Assembly: GCA_947503155.1 (NCBI GenBank)
Contig: CANNCL010000001.1
Location: forward strand, 744,001-808,000
Direction: 5' to 3'
DNA length: 64,000 nucleotides
Source of the DNA: an uncultured Erythrobacter sp.
GTDB taxonomy: Bacteria > Pseudomonadota > Alphaproteobacteria > Sphingomonadales > Sphingomonadaceae
The notes beneath the pieces were generated by a model. It ran no database searches and was not told where the DNA came from. It worked only from the letters and a program-made list of their open reading frames with translations. Positions 54,996-64,000 of the stretch are shown here, one piece after another. The first letter of the stretch is position 1. Every line of letters begins with the position of its first letter. The position numbers and the translations under genes are program-made.

Positions 54996-55043
54996 GGAAA
55001 GCACACTTGTCATTGATTCGACGAAATGTCAAGTACACTTTCC
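54996..55043. promoter_or_regulatory. Inverted-repeat operator candidate for the XRE operon
   Basis: GGAAAGCACACTTGTCA (54996-55012) and TGTCAAGTACACTTTCC (55027-55043) match as inverted arms at 13 of 17 positions, 14 bases apart, 39 bases before the operon's first start codon. Position and form suit binding by the operon's own XRE protein. Confidence 0.6.
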
Positions 55044-55238
55044 AAAATGAATGGCTCCCTTTCCGTTTGGGCGCTTGGGCCGTTGGGGGAATGATGACAT
55101 TGGGCCAAGCGAACCCTACATCTCCCCGGTCAAGGCTTTGCTTTGAAATCGGGTAACTCCCCAACACTTCTCTTCCGCCGCGCGCCTGCTTATGCCAAGG
55201 CGCCGACGAAACACCCGCGTGATTAGACGGATGAAACG

Positions 55239-57260
55239 ATGACCGAACTGCTTAAGATCAGCCTGCCCGATGGCTCCGTGCGTGAAATGGAGCGCGGCAG
55301 CTCACCTGCCGATGTCGCAGCTGCGATTGGACCGGGCCTTGCGAAGGCGGCTTTGGCCGCACGCGTGGACGGCGAAGTGCGCGATTTGGGCCGCCCATTC
55401 GACGGCGATGCGCAGCTGGAATTGATCACCGCGCGCGATGAGGCCGACGCGCTCGAATTGGCGCGGCACGATTTTGCCCACGTCCTCGCCGAAGCGGTGC
55501 AGGCGTTGTATCCCGGTACACAGATCACCTTTGGCCCGGCGACCGATGATGGCTTTTATTATGACGTGATGGCCCCGGCATCGCGCGAACCGTTCAGCAG
55601 CGAAGATCTGCCTGCGATCGAAGAACAGATGCGCGCGATTATCAAAGCGGACAAACCGCTGCGGCGCGAGGCATGGTCACGCCAAAAGCTGATCGACAAA
55701 TGGGAAGCAGATGGCGAGGCGTTTAAGGCGGAATGGGCCAAAGAGCTGCCCGAGAATGAAGAACTGACGGTCTATTGGTCGGGCGATGATTGGCTAGATA
55801 TGTGCCGCGGTCCGCACCTGCCTTCCACCGGGAAACTCGATCCGCAGGCGTTCAAATTGATGCGCGTTGCCGGTGCCTATTGGCGCGGCGATCAAAACAA
55901 TGCGCAGCTGACGCGTATTTACGGCACGGGTTGGCTGAACAAGAAACAGCTGAACTTGCATCTGCATAATCTCGAAGAAGCGGCCAAGCGCGACCACCGC
56001 AAATTGGGCCGCGAGATGGACTTGTTCCACCTGCAAGAAGAGGCCCATGGCAGCGTTTTCTGGCATCCTAAAGGGTACCGGATCTGGCGCGAACTTGAGG
56101 CCTATATGCGGCGCAAGATGGATTCGACCGGATATCGCGAGATCAAAACGCCGCAGCTGATGGATGTGCGCCAGTGGGAGCAATCCGGCCACTGGGGCAA
56201 ATATGCAGAGAATATGTTTGCCGTGCCTGACATGGTGCCAGAAGTCTCGGAAGATGAAGGCAATGCCGCGCCTACAGTAGCGGCCGATGCCGATTGGCTT
56301 GCGATCAAACCGATGAACTGCCCCGCGCATGTTATCGTGTTTAAGCAAGGTATCACGTCCTACCGCGATTTGCCGATCCGGCTTGGCGAAATGGGCTGCT
56401 GTCACCGCAATGAACCGCATGGCGCGCTGCATGGTCTGATGCGTGTGCGTCAGTTCACTCAGGATGACGCGCATATCTTTTGCACCGAGGCGCAAGTCGT
56501 CGAAGAAGTGCGCGCCTTTTGTGAGCTCGCCAACAGCGTCTATCAGGATTTCGGTTTCACCTATCACGTCAAACTCGCACTTCGCCCTGAAAAGCGGTTC
56601 GGGTCCGAAGCAGATTGGGACAAAGCCGAACAGGAATTGCGCGATGCCGTTGCCGAAGCTGGCATGGCGAACGAAGAATATGGTTGGGAAGAATTGCCGG
56701 GAGAGGGTGCATTTTATGCGCCGAAGCTCGAATGGCACCTGACCGATGCGATTGGCCGGACGTGGCAAGTTGGGACGATTCAGGGTGACCGGGTACTGCC
56801 CGATCGTCTTGATGCGACCTATGTGGGCGAGGATGGCGGGCGTCATCGTCCCGTTATGCTGCACCGCGCGATTTTTGGATCGTATGAGCGGTTTATCGGC
56901 ATTTTGATCGAACATTATGCGGGCCGTCTGCCGGTCTGGCTTGCACCTGTTCAGGCCGTGGTTGCACCGATTGTCTCGGACATTGATGGCTATGCGCAAG
57001 AGGTCGAGGCGAAGCTGAAAGCGGCGGGCATTCGGGTCGAGGCCGATCTGCGTAATGAGAAGATCAACTATAAGGTTCGCGAACATTCCCTGGCGAAAGT
57101 TCCGCATCTCTTGGTCGTCGGTAAGCGCGAGGCCGAGGAAGGTTCTGTCGCGATCCGCACCTTGGGGGAGAAGGATCAACGGGTGATGTCGCTTGACGAT
57201 GCGGTCGCAATGCTGACGGCGGCGGCGACCCCGCCTGATCTTCGTCCCGAAGCCGTCTAA
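55239..57260 (+). CDS. thrS: Threonyl-tRNA synthetase
   Basis: A 673-residue class II synthetase. The TGS domain (1-63) is followed by the editing domain ([17 protein letters not shown]), the catalytic core ([49 protein letters not shown] with zinc Cys) and the anticodon-binding domain ([16 protein letters not shown]). Full length. The leader (55044-55238) holds no recognised T-box or operator. Confidence 0.98.
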   Translation: MTELLKISLPDGSVREMERGSSPADVAAAIGPGLAKAALAARVDGEVRDLGRPFDGDAQLELITARDEADALELARHDFAHVLAEAVQALYPGTQITFGPATDDGFYYDVMAPASREPFSSEDLPAIEEQMRAIIKADKPLRREAWSRQKLIDKWEADGEAFKAEWAKELPENEELTVYWSGDDWLDMCRGPHLPSTGKLDPQAFKLMRVAGAYWRGDQNNAQLTRIYGTGWLNKKQLNLHLHNLEEAAKRDHRKLGREMDLFHLQEEAHGSVFWHPKGYRIWRELEAYMRRKMDSTGYREIKTPQLMDVRQWEQSGHWGKYAENMFAVPDMVPEVSEDEGNAAPTVAADADWLAIKPMNCPAHVIVFKQGITSYRDLPIRLGEMGCCHRNEPHGALHGLMRVRQFTQDDAHIFCTEAQVVEEVRAFCELANSVYQDFGFTYHVKLALRPEKRFGSEADWDKAEQELRDAVAEAGMANEEYGWEELPGEGAFYAPKLEWHLTDAIGRTWQVGTIQGDRVLPDRLDATYVGEDGGRHRPVMLHRAIFGSYERFIGILIEHYAGRLPVWLAPVQAVVAPIVSDIDGYAQEVEAKLKAAGIRVEADLRNEKINYKVREHSLAKVPHLLVVGKREAEEGSVAIRTLGEKDQRVMSLDDAVAMLTAAATPPDLRPEAV

Positions 57261-57269
57261 GCCGGATTC

Positions 57270-58013
57270 GTGGAATTTCTCGCTGGATTTACGGCCGAGC
57301 AAGTTGCGGCTGCGGTCATAGCGACGTTTCTGTCCGCTTTCGTCCGCGGGTTAACCGGGTTCGGGATGGCGATCCTGCTGGTGCCGGTTCTCGCGCTGGC
57401 ATTGTTGCCAGTGGAGGCGGTGCTGGTGACCAACTTTCTAGCGCTCTTGATCGGCCTTAGTGAGATTCGCAGATTGGTCCGTGATGCGGAAAAGTCGGCT
57501 TGGATCATCTCCGCCTTGGTTGTGATTGCCACCCCGCCGGGCCTTTGGTTATTGACCGTTACGGGCGCAGATCTTGCGCGGCTAATCATTGCGCTTGTGG
57601 CGCTGTCCGCCTTCGCGATTATCCTAATGCCCTCGCGCGGGGAGATGACGCATGGCCCTGTCACCACAGGCGGCGTCGGCATTTTGAGCGGCTTGTTAAC
57701 GGGGTTTGCCGGGATGCCGGGGCCGCCGGTGGTGCCCTATTATGTCGGACGCACACTACCGCGTGCAGTCGTGACAGCGTCGATGCTGTTCATCTTCACA
57801 GTCGCCGCCGCCACTGGATTGGGCGCGGGCATAGTGCTGGGCGAATTTGGGTGGGAGCAATTTGTGCTCGCCTTGGCGCTATTCCCGGCGGTTTTGTTGG
57901 GCAATTGGACCGGCGCGCGCGCGTCAGGCCGCGTTAGCGATAAGGTTTGGCGTGTCTGTGTAGGGCTTGTTCTGGGCGGCGCGGCGCTGGCGGCGCTTTA
58001 CCGGCTCATCTGA
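57270..58013 (+). CDS. TauE/SafE (TSUP) family transporter
   Basis: A 247-residue membrane protein starting at GTG, 9 bases after thrS. About eight hydrophobic segments; the repeat motif FVRGLTGFGMAILLVPVLAL and its partner GLLTGFAGMPGPPVVPYYV are typical of TSUP carriers, which export sulfite or organosulfonates or move other anions. Substrate cannot be fixed. Confidence 0.88.
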   Translation: MEFLAGFTAEQVAAAVIATFLSAFVRGLTGFGMAILLVPVLALALLPVEAVLVTNFLALLIGLSEIRRLVRDAEKSAWIISALVVIATPPGLWLLTVTGADLARLIIALVALSAFAIILMPSRGEMTHGPVTTGGVGILSGLLTGFAGMPGPPVVPYYVGRTLPRAVVTASMLFIFTVAAATGLGAGIVLGEFGWEQFVLALALFPAVLLGNWTGARASGRVSDKVWRVCVGLVLGGAALAALYRLI

Positions 58014-58148
58014 TCAAAGCGGTAGCGCTTGACCGGCCAGAATTAGAGCAGCGCCGCAAGCCAGAACGATAACGCTTTGCGCGGCTTCCAACTGAAATTG
58101 GCGCGTTTCGGCGAAAAGGTCGCGGGATCGGGCGATGGCTTTGCTCAT
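58014..58148 (-). CDS. 44-residue membrane peptide (not in the ORF track)
   Basis: The minus strand from ATG 58148 reads MSKAIARSRDLFAETRQFQL followed by a hydrophobic helix (VIVLACGAALILAG) and a TGA at 58014-58016. AAGGA lies 7 bases before the start, a good ribosome-binding site. It sits 35 bases after the agmatine deiminase gene and one base from the convergent TSUP stop, so it fills the gap exactly. The amphipathic lead plus single helix looks like a small inner-membrane protein; function unknown. Confidence 0.55.
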   Translation of the reverse strand: MSKAIARSRDLFAETRQFQLEAAQSVIVLACGAALILAGQALPL

Positions 58149-58183
58149 GCAGCGATCCTTCGCGGCAAAACCCTAACGGATCG

Positions 58184-59173
58184 TTAATCTTTGGCCCATT
58201 GCCTTGAGAATGCAGCGGGCATTTGCTGGCTGGCACAGTGAAATCCGCCTCCGCCCGCTAGCACCGCACCCGCTGGCAGGCCGATGGTCGCACGGTCTGG
58301 GAACAGCTTTGAGATTGCGGCAACGCCTGCATCGTCGTGAGGCGAGCCGAAGATTGGCACGACCACGATATGTGTTGTGATAGCAAAGTTCACATAACTA
58401 GCCGGTTCAACCAATCCATCGCGGGTGATGAGACCGGGCGATGGTATTGCGACGACTTCGATCCCGAAACCTTCCGCGCGGCTTCTGGCATCGGCGTAAA
58501 TCGCGGCATTGGGATCGTCGCTGCCGCTTGCCTGCGGCACAGCCATGCGGCCCGGCCCGACAAAGCGGGCCAAATTATCGACGTGGCCGTCAGTGTGATC
58601 ATTCACCAAGCCATCACCAAGCCATAAGAAGCGGTCGAAACCAAGCATCCGGTGAAGCTCTGCCTCAATGTCTGCGCGCGACATGTCAGGATTGCGGTTC
58701 GAATTGAGCAGGCATTGTTCCGTTACCGCGACCAGGCCGGTTCCGTCGCCGTCCACTGCGCCGCCTTCGAGGATCATGGATGATGTTAGAGTGGGCAATC
58801 GCGCATCTCGCGCCAATTCTGCGCCGATGGTTTGATCGCCGTCCATCAGATATTTGCCGCCCCATCCGTTAAAGGCGAACCGGCGCGCCGAACGCTCGGT
58901 GCCGCCCGTTACCACAAGTGGTCCGGTGTCGCGCAGCCAGATATCTCCAAAGGAGCGGCGTTCTAACGTGACCGTCTCGCTGACTAGGGCCCGCGCCCGC
59001 GCTTCGTTGGCGCCGTCGCGGACTAGCAGGCGTACATCCTGCCCGCTGTCTGCCACAGCATTGGCGAATGCGGCGATTTGCTCTTGAGCAGCCTCAAGAA
59101 ATCCCGGCCATTCCTCTGCCAAATGCGGAAAGCCGATCCACAGATAATCCTGAGGCGCCCATTCTGGCGGCAT
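58184..59173 (-). CDS. aguA: Agmatine deiminase
   Basis: A 329-residue guanidino-modifying enzyme that turns agmatine into N-carbamoylputrescine. Catalytic landmarks: FGDIWLRDTGPLVV, LEGGAVDGDGTGL, LVNDHTDGHVDNLA (His) and GGGGFHCASQQMP (nucleophile Cys; the family usually has N in place of the fourth Gly). The ATG at 59173 has GGGA upstream; the ORF track uses a GTG four codons earlier. The partner N-carbamoylputrescine amidase is not adjacent. Confidence 0.93.
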   Translation of the reverse strand: MPPEWAPQDYLWIGFPHLAEEWPGFLEAAQEQIAAFANAVADSGQDVRLLVRDGANEARARALVSETVTLERRSFGDIWLRDTGPLVVTGGTERSARRFAFNGWGGKYLMDGDQTIGAELARDARLPTLTSSMILEGGAVDGDGTGLVAVTEQCLLNSNRNPDMSRADIEAELHRMLGFDRFLWLGDGLVNDHTDGHVDNLARFVGPGRMAVPQASGSDDPNAAIYADARSRAEGFGIEVVAIPSPGLITRDGLVEPASYVNFAITTHIVVVPIFGSPHDDAGVAAISKLFPDRATIGLPAGAVLAGGGGFHCASQQMPAAFSRQWAKD

Positions 59174-59237
59174 CACGATTCCCACGGACCGGCTTCCTTA
59201 TGTTCGGTTTTCTTGTCTTCGGCTTTTTCGGCGGTGT

Positions 59238-60944
59238 TCAGCAGCCGCCTTCTGAGCTCGCGCAGCTTTCATCGCGCGTGCCGCGGAACTCGTCGCCTTC
59301 GTTCCAATTCGGCCAGCTCGTGCTCATCGCCATCATCCGGCCCAAACGGTACATCAATTGCAAATCGGCCATTACGCCGGACCAGCCCCAGTTCTCGTCA
59401 AACTCGTCCTTTGGCCCGTGATAGCGGTTTTCGCGGTAATCGGTCGCCACAGCAGCGCCTGCTTCGGTGCCGCCTTCGATCAGGTCTTCGCCGCCATCGA
59501 CATAGAGCATCGGCACGCCCTGTTTGGCGAATGCGAAGTGATCAGAGCGATAGTAATACCCGGCCTCCGGGCTTGGGTTCGGAGTGGCAACGCGGCCATC
59601 GGCTGAAAGCGCCGCCTCTAGGAATAGGTCGAGCTGAGATTTGCCCGGCCCCACAACGGTCACGTCATTAGATGGTCCCGCGACAAGAAACGCGTCCATA
59701 TTGACCCCGCCAACCGTCTGATCGAGCGGGAAGACCGGGTTCGAGGCGTAGTAATATGCGCCAAGTAGGCCGGATTCTTCGGCTGTCACAGCAAGGAATA
59801 CGAGGCTCCGGCGCGGTGCGCCTGCTTTGCCATGCGCTTCGGCGAGGGCGACCAATGCCGCTGTGCCTGTCGCATTATCGACCGCGCCGTTGCAAATGTC
59901 ATCGCCATCATCAGCGGGCGGGTTGCATGTGCCAAGGTGATCCCAATGCGCGGTGTGAAGCACATATTCATCCGGCGCTTCGCTACCCGGCAACACGCCA
60001 ATGACGTTTTGTGAGCTGAAGCTACGGAATGTGTTTTGGAAACTGGTCGATGCGGTCATGCCCAATTCGACCGCCGCAAATTCTTCGGTCTTGGCGGCGG
60101 CGGTTAGATCATCGAGGTCTTGTCCAGCAGCGGCAAGAATCTCGCGCGCCACTTCTTTTTGAACCCAGCCATTCAGCAGCGTCATTTCCGGTGCATTTTC
60201 GCCGCGCTGAGGATAGGCTTGCGGCCCGCCCCAAGAGCTTTCAACCACGTTCCAGCCGTAACTGGCAGGTGCAGTATCATGCACAATGATCGCGCCAGCT
60301 GCGCCTTGGCGAGCGGCTTCTTCATATTTGTAGGTCCAGCGGCCATAAAATGTCATGGCTCTGCCGTTAAATGTGCCGTCCAGACCTTCGGTTTCCCAAT
60401 CTGGATCGTTGACTAAGATGACCACGGTTTTGCCGGTAACATCGACGCCTTCGTAATCGTTCCAGTCACGTTCTGGCGCGTTGATGCCGTATCCCACAAA
60501 CACCAATTCGCTGTTCGCGATCTGTGTGCTGGCGTCTTCGCGGTAAGTAACGCCGGTCCATTCACTGCCGTAATCATAGACCAGATCGGTCTCGCCATTG
60601 GTGATGGTCAGCGGCGCAAAATTGTTGCCTGTGATCTCGACCAGGGGCACTTCTTGAATCCAGCTGTCGCCATTGCCCGGCTGCAATCCTGCGGCTTCGA
60701 AACGCTCCGTCAGCAATGCGACGGTCATTTCTTCGCCTTCGGTGCCCGGCATACGGCCGCCAAACTCATCGCTAGACAAGGTGCGGGTGATGTCGATCAT
60801 CGTCGCTTCTGAGATATCGCCTGCTTCCACTTCAGGGATGTCGAGCGTCGGTTCTGCTTCGCCAAACCCCGGCATGGCATCACAGCCAGCGAGTGTCAGC
60901 GCGCCGGCGGCGAGTGCGCCAAATGCAACCTTGCGTTTGATCAT
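59238..60944 (-). CDS. M28-family metallopeptidase lipoprotein
   Basis: A 568-residue envelope peptidase. Lipoprotein signal MIKRKVAFGALAAGALTLAGC. A protease-associated domain (about 115-290) is inserted before the M28 catalytic part, where zinc ligands appear: HTAHWDHLG, GAVDNATGTAALVALA, VTAEESGLLGAYYYA and YYRSDHFAFA. Two zinc ions would cleave N-terminal residues from peptides. The start at 60944 has AAGGA upstream; the ORF-track start is 126 bases too early. It is divergent from glnE and 53 bases upstream of aguA. Confidence 0.94.
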   Translation of the reverse strand: MIKRKVAFGALAAGALTLAGCDAMPGFGEAEPTLDIPEVEAGDISEATMIDITRTLSSDEFGGRMPGTEGEEMTVALLTERFEAAGLQPGNGDSWIQEVPLVEITGNNFAPLTITNGETDLVYDYGSEWTGVTYREDASTQIANSELVFVGYGINAPERDWNDYEGVDVTGKTVVILVNDPDWETEGLDGTFNGRAMTFYGRWTYKYEEAARQGAAGAIIVHDTAPASYGWNVVESSWGGPQAYPQRGENAPEMTLLNGWVQKEVAREILAAAGQDLDDLTAAAKTEEFAAVELGMTASTSFQNTFRSFSSQNVIGVLPGSEAPDEYVLHTAHWDHLGTCNPPADDGDDICNGAVDNATGTAALVALAEAHGKAGAPRRSLVFLAVTAEESGLLGAYYYASNPVFPLDQTVGGVNMDAFLVAGPSNDVTVVGPGKSQLDLFLEAALSADGRVATPNPSPEAGYYYRSDHFAFAKQGVPMLYVDGGEDLIEGGTEAGAAVATDYRENRYHGPKDEFDENWGWSGVMADLQLMYRLGRMMAMSTSWPNWNEGDEFRGTRDESCASSEGGC

Positions 60945-61050
60945 CGTACTATCCTTATTACGATCCAAGTTGAATGCGTCTTCGCAGAGCTTACCTCTCC
61001 CCGCAAGCGGCATGGCTTGCAGCCTTGCAGGCAGACGGCCAAAGAACGAG

Positions 61051-63795
61051 ATGATGGCTATGGCAAGCATTCATGATTGGACCGGCGCGCTTAGAAGGGC
61101 GCGTGCGCATGCGCCGTTTTTGGCGCGGGCGCTGGACCGCCAACCTGAACTGGCCGCTTTGTTGGCAGAGGGCAGCGGCGATGCTGCGCTGGCTTGGGCG
61201 ACGGCGCAGGGTGCGCATGAGGATGCGGGAGTAGGTCTCAGGCGTCACCGGCTCGCATTGGCCACAGCGCTTGGTATCGGCGATTTGTCTGGGGCGTTTG
61301 ATCTTTCCAAAGTGCTGAGTGAACTGAGCAGCTTTGCAGATTATGCGCTGGATACGGCGATCCGCACCGCCATTACTGAGCGTGTTGGCGAGGAATGCAC
61401 AGACGGTTTCATCGCGCTGGCGCTTGGCAAGCAAGGTGCGGGCGAGCTTAACTATTCATCCGATATCGATCCGATCTTGCTCTATGATCCAGAGGCCCTG
61501 CCCCGGCGCGCAAATGATGATCCGGGCGAGGCGGCGCAGCGTTATGCGCGGCGCATTATTAAACTGCTCTCGGAGACGACCGCCGACGGGTATGTCCTGC
61601 GCGTTGACCTGCGGCTGCGTCCAGCAGCAGAGATCAGCCCGCTAGTGGTTCCGCGCGGATCGGCGCTTGCGCATTATCAAGGGCAAGCTTTGGCGTGGGA
61701 GCGCGCCGCGTTCATCCGCGCGCGTGCCGCTTCTGGCGACATTGCTGCAGGTGAGCAATTCCTGACCGAGATCGCGCCCTTTGTGTGGCGACAGGCGCTC
61801 GATTTCGGCGCGATTGAAGAAATTCGCGCACTCACTTTGCGGATCAGAGAAAGCTATGATGGACCGGTCGGCCCCGGACCGGGTTTCGATGTCAAACGCG
61901 GGCGAGGCGGGATCCGTGAGATTGAATTTTATGCGCAAACTCATCAACTGATCCATGGCGGCCGCGACCCATCGCTAAGGGTTCGCGGGACGCGCGCGGC
62001 TCTTGATGCGCTGGCTAAAGCTGGGCGAATTGAAGCGGATCATGCCCGCATTTTGGGCGAGGGTTATGACCGATTGCGCGTGATCGAGCACCGATTGCAG
62101 ATGGTGAATGATCGCCAAACACACAGCCTGCCCGAAGGCGCGGCATTGGACGGTGCCGCACAGCTTGACGGTTTGGCAGATGGCGCGGCTCTGGTCGCAG
62201 AACTGACCGAGCTGACCGACTGCACAGGGAGCATTTACGAAAGCCTGATCGGGGAGGAGAAGCGCGTCCTTCCCGCGGCGCCGCCGCCCAATGAACGGGC
62301 TGAGGCGCTAAGGGCGCTTGGTTTCAAAAAACCCACTGCGCTCGCTACGCGCATCGAAGAATGGCGCGACGGACGCTTTTCTGCCATTCGATCGCCGCAG
62401 GCACTTGAAGTATTCGACCGTTTGCTCCCGGCCTTGCTCAGGGCGTTTGCACAAAGCGATGATCCCGCGCGGGCGGTTATTCGCTGGCAGAATGTGATTG
62501 AGCGCAGCCAGTCAGCAATCACGCTTTTCCATTTGCTCGCGGCGCAGCCTGAATTGTTAGAGCGGCTGGTTGCTGCCCTCACACTTTCGCCGATCCTCGC
62601 GGATGAGCTTGGCCGTCGGCCTGAATTGTTAGATGCATTGATCGACCGCCAGCCGATTGACCCGCAGTCACTCGGCCCGCAATCACTTGGCAATCAAACC
62701 GCCGACCAAATGCGCAGCGGCGCCGCGCGCGATGATTATGAGGCACAGCTCGATGCCATTCGCCATGTGACAAGTGAACAGCGCTTCACTTTGGGTATCA
62801 GCCTGATCGAAGCCGAATACCCCCCGGCGATCATTGGCGCGGCGCTTTCCTCCACCGCAGAAGCAGCAATCTCAGTTGCAGCAGAGGCGGCGACCAAAGA
62901 ATTCGCCAAGGCCCACGGTGTTATACAAGGCAGCGAGCTGGTGATTTTAGGCCTAGGGCGCTTGGGCGGCGGTGCGCTGACACATGCGTCTGACCTCGAT
63001 ATTATCTACCTTTTCACTGGTGATTTCGCGGCGCAATCTGATGGCGCGCGTCCACTGGGCGCGACGCTATATTTCAACCGCCTCTCCAGCCGGGTTAGCG
63101 CCGCACTTTCCGTCCCGACCGCTCAGGGCGCGCTTTATGAGGTCGACACCCGATTGAGACCGCAGGGCAAGCAAGGGCCGCTCGCTGTTTCGACCGAAGC
63201 CTTCGCCAAATATCAGCGTGAAAGTGCGTGGACATGGGAACATATGGCGCTGACGAGAGGGCGCGTTCTGGTCGGGTCTGATACCGCCCGAAAAGAGGTG
63301 CAGGCCGCCATCTCAGATGTCCTTTTGAAACCCCGCGATCACGCTAAGCTGCGCAATGCAGTTTTGGAAATGCGCGGCGAGATGGCGCAGCACAAGAACC
63401 CGCGCGGGCCGCTGGATGTGAAATTGTTGCGCGGCGGATTGGTGGACATGGAATTCCTCGTCCACTTCCTTCAATTGCGCCATGCGGCCGAATTTGCTGA
63501 AGAAATACCCAATGCGTTCAATCCCGATTTGATGACCGCAATTGAGGCTATGACAGAGCACGGCGTGCTGAGCGCGGAAATGCCCGCCGCCTATCGCTTA
63601 ATGACCGATATGCTGGTCGCAGGAAGATTGCTGGCACCGGATTGCACAAAGCCGCCGCCTGCCGCTGCAAGAGCTCTTGCGCGTGCGTGCGAGCGGGCTA
63701 GCTATGCGGACTTGACGCGCGACCTTGCCGTTTGCCGGCAGAGTGTCGCGGCGAGTTGGGCCGACATATTTGAACAGCAATTGGAGTTAGAATGA
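61051..63795 (+). CDS. glnE: Glutamine synthetase adenylyltransferase/deadenylase
   Basis: A 914-residue bifunctional enzyme that adds or removes AMP on glutamine synthetase in response to PII proteins. Two nucleotidyltransferase domains: the first with ALGKQGAGELNYSSDIDPILLYD (about 125-150, deadenylase), the second with LGLGRLGGGALTHASDLDIIYLF (adenylylation). The ORF-track start 378 bases upstream lies inside the divergent M28 gene; MMAMASIHDW is chosen. A short PQSLGPQSLG repeat lies between the domains. The stop overlaps the bcp start. Confidence 0.96.
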   Translation: MMAMASIHDWTGALRRARAHAPFLARALDRQPELAALLAEGSGDAALAWATAQGAHEDAGVGLRRHRLALATALGIGDLSGAFDLSKVLSELSSFADYALDTAIRTAITERVGEECTDGFIALALGKQGAGELNYSSDIDPILLYDPEALPRRANDDPGEAAQRYARRIIKLLSETTADGYVLRVDLRLRPAAEISPLVVPRGSALAHYQGQALAWERAAFIRARAASGDIAAGEQFLTEIAPFVWRQALDFGAIEEIRALTLRIRESYDGPVGPGPGFDVKRGRGGIREIEFYAQTHQLIHGGRDPSLRVRGTRAALDALAKAGRIEADHARILGEGYDRLRVIEHRLQMVNDRQTHSLPEGAALDGAAQLDGLADGAALVAELTELTDCTGSIYESLIGEEKRVLPAAPPPNERAEALRALGFKKPTALATRIEEWRDGRFSAIRSPQALEVFDRLLPALLRAFAQSDDPARAVIRWQNVIERSQSAITLFHLLAAQPELLERLVAALTLSPILADELGRRPELLDALIDRQPIDPQSLGPQSLGNQTADQMRSGAARDDYEAQLDAIRHVTSEQRFTLGISLIEAEYPPAIIGAALSSTAEAAISVAAEAATKEFAKAHGVIQGSELVILGLGRLGGGALTHASDLDIIYLFTGDFAAQSDGARPLGATLYFNRLSSRVSAALSVPTAQGALYEVDTRLRPQGKQGPLAVSTEAFAKYQRESAWTWEHMALTRGRVLVGSDTARKEVQAAISDVLLKPRDHAKLRNAVLEMRGEMAQHKNPRGPLDVKLLRGGLVDMEFLVHFLQLRHAAEFAEEIPNAFNPDLMTAIEAMTEHGVLSAEMPAAYRLMTDMLVAGRLLAPDCTKPPPAAARALARACERASYADLTRDLAVCRQSVAASWADIFEQQLELE

Positions 63796-64000
63796 TGAGT
63801 GATTTTGCCGGGGCTGGCGATGTGATGCCTGATATTGCAATGGGCACGCCCGATGGCGGCTTGGTCAAACCGTCCGACTTCAAAGGCCGCAAACTGGTCG
63901 TATTTTTCTACCCGAAGGACAACACGCCCGGCTGTACCACCGAAGCCAAAGACTTCACCGCGATGAAGAGCGATTTTGATGCGGCGGGCACCGATTTGCT
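63792..64000 (+). CDS. bcp: Thioredoxin-dependent peroxiredoxin, 5' end only
   Basis: The first 69 codons of a Bcp/PrxQ-type peroxiredoxin, cut by the window edge. VVFFYPKDNTPGCTTEAKDF contains the peroxidatic Cys; the resolving Cys five residues later, present in many PrxQ, is not there (TTEAKD), so the reductant may attack directly or a distant Cys may serve. Starts at overlapping ATGATG inside the glnE stop, so it is translationally coupled. Confidence 0.93.
   Translation, partial: MMSDFAGAGDVMPDIAMGTPDGGLVKPSDFKGRKLVVFFYPKDNTPGCTTEAKDFTAMKSDFDAAGTDL

Noticed and set aside
55794-57302. 502-codon minus-strand ORF opposite thrS
   Set aside because: Shadow of an unmistakable synthetase; composition rich in R, H and I as expected for antisense frames.
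1-64000. CRISPR array or known defence or toxin-antitoxin system
   Set aside because: No regularly spaced repeats, cas genes or recognisable defence domains were seen; the island cargo gene is only a candidate.

Overview
The window is 64 kb of chromosome from an alphaproteobacterium, most likely a member of the Sphingomonadales (Erythrobacteraceae/Sphingomonadaceae type). This rests on GC-rich codon use, the giant NAD-type glutamate dehydrogenase, the rpe / heparinase II/III / purH order, a CYP153-like P450 with its own ferredoxin reductase, and the many amidohydrolase, M28 and POT peptide-scavenging genes. The genus is an inference from gene content; no rRNA is present.

Layout. 1-3.94 kb is the end of a decayed, AT-richer integrated element: a C-terminal remnant of a tyrosine recombinase, a degraded stretch, a bidirectional terminator, one orphan membrane-protein cargo gene, a complete tyrosine recombinase, and a 50-base 3' fragment of tRNA-Arg(CCG) that marks the chromosomal junction. 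4.1-9.0 kb is a signalling cluster: an OmpR-type regulator coupled to a small lipoprotein, convergent with a LysM-FecR protein and a CHASE2 histidine kinase. 9.1-13.1 kb holds an M20 hydrolase, a diacylglycerol-kinase-like enzyme, a possible Tam41-like nucleotidyltransferase and a DUF2141-like secreted protein. 13.4-21.9 kb is housekeeping: rpe, heparinase-like, purH, exported MsrA, a Zur-like regulator and dxs. 21.9-30.0 kb has an MlaA-like protein, NnrU, a thioesterase opposite an HxlR regulator, a three-gene amidohydrolase/FKBP operon behind a perfect inverted repeat that covers its ribosome-binding site, and a POT peptide transporter. 30.2-33.0 kb has a GntR regulator, ihfB, a KefB-type antiporter and tRNA-Leu(TAA).

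33.1-37.9 kb carries a tandem PilZ protein and a glycan-type cassette (UGM-like flavoprotein, GtrA, GT-C membrane protein). 37.9-44.7 kb has exported MsrB, the P450, a NatAB-like ABC exporter, queG and a P450-type ferredoxin reductase. 44.7-54 kb has NAD-glutamate dehydrogenase, a luciferase-like oxidoreductase/TPR/hydrolase operon and a PhoD phosphatase. 54-55 kb is a compact operon of a small membrane protein, a larger membrane protein and an XRE regulator with an inverted-repeat operator. 55-64 kb has thrS, a TauE/SafE transporter, a 44-residue membrane ORF missed by the ORF track, agmatine deiminase, an M28 lipoprotein peptidase, glnE and the 5' end of bcp.

How the genes fit together: nitrogen and peptide use recurs (POT transporter, M20, M28, two amidohydrolases, agmatine deiminase, NAD-GDH, GlnE), and envelope upkeep is a second theme (MlaA, periplasmic MsrA/MsrB, glycan cassette, lipid kinase, FecR/CHASE2 signalling). 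I saw no CRISPR array, intact insertion sequence or obvious known defence system. The least explained items are the island cargo gene, the amidohydrolase leader hairpin, the flavoprotein/GtrA/GT-C cassette and the XRE/membrane-protein operon.
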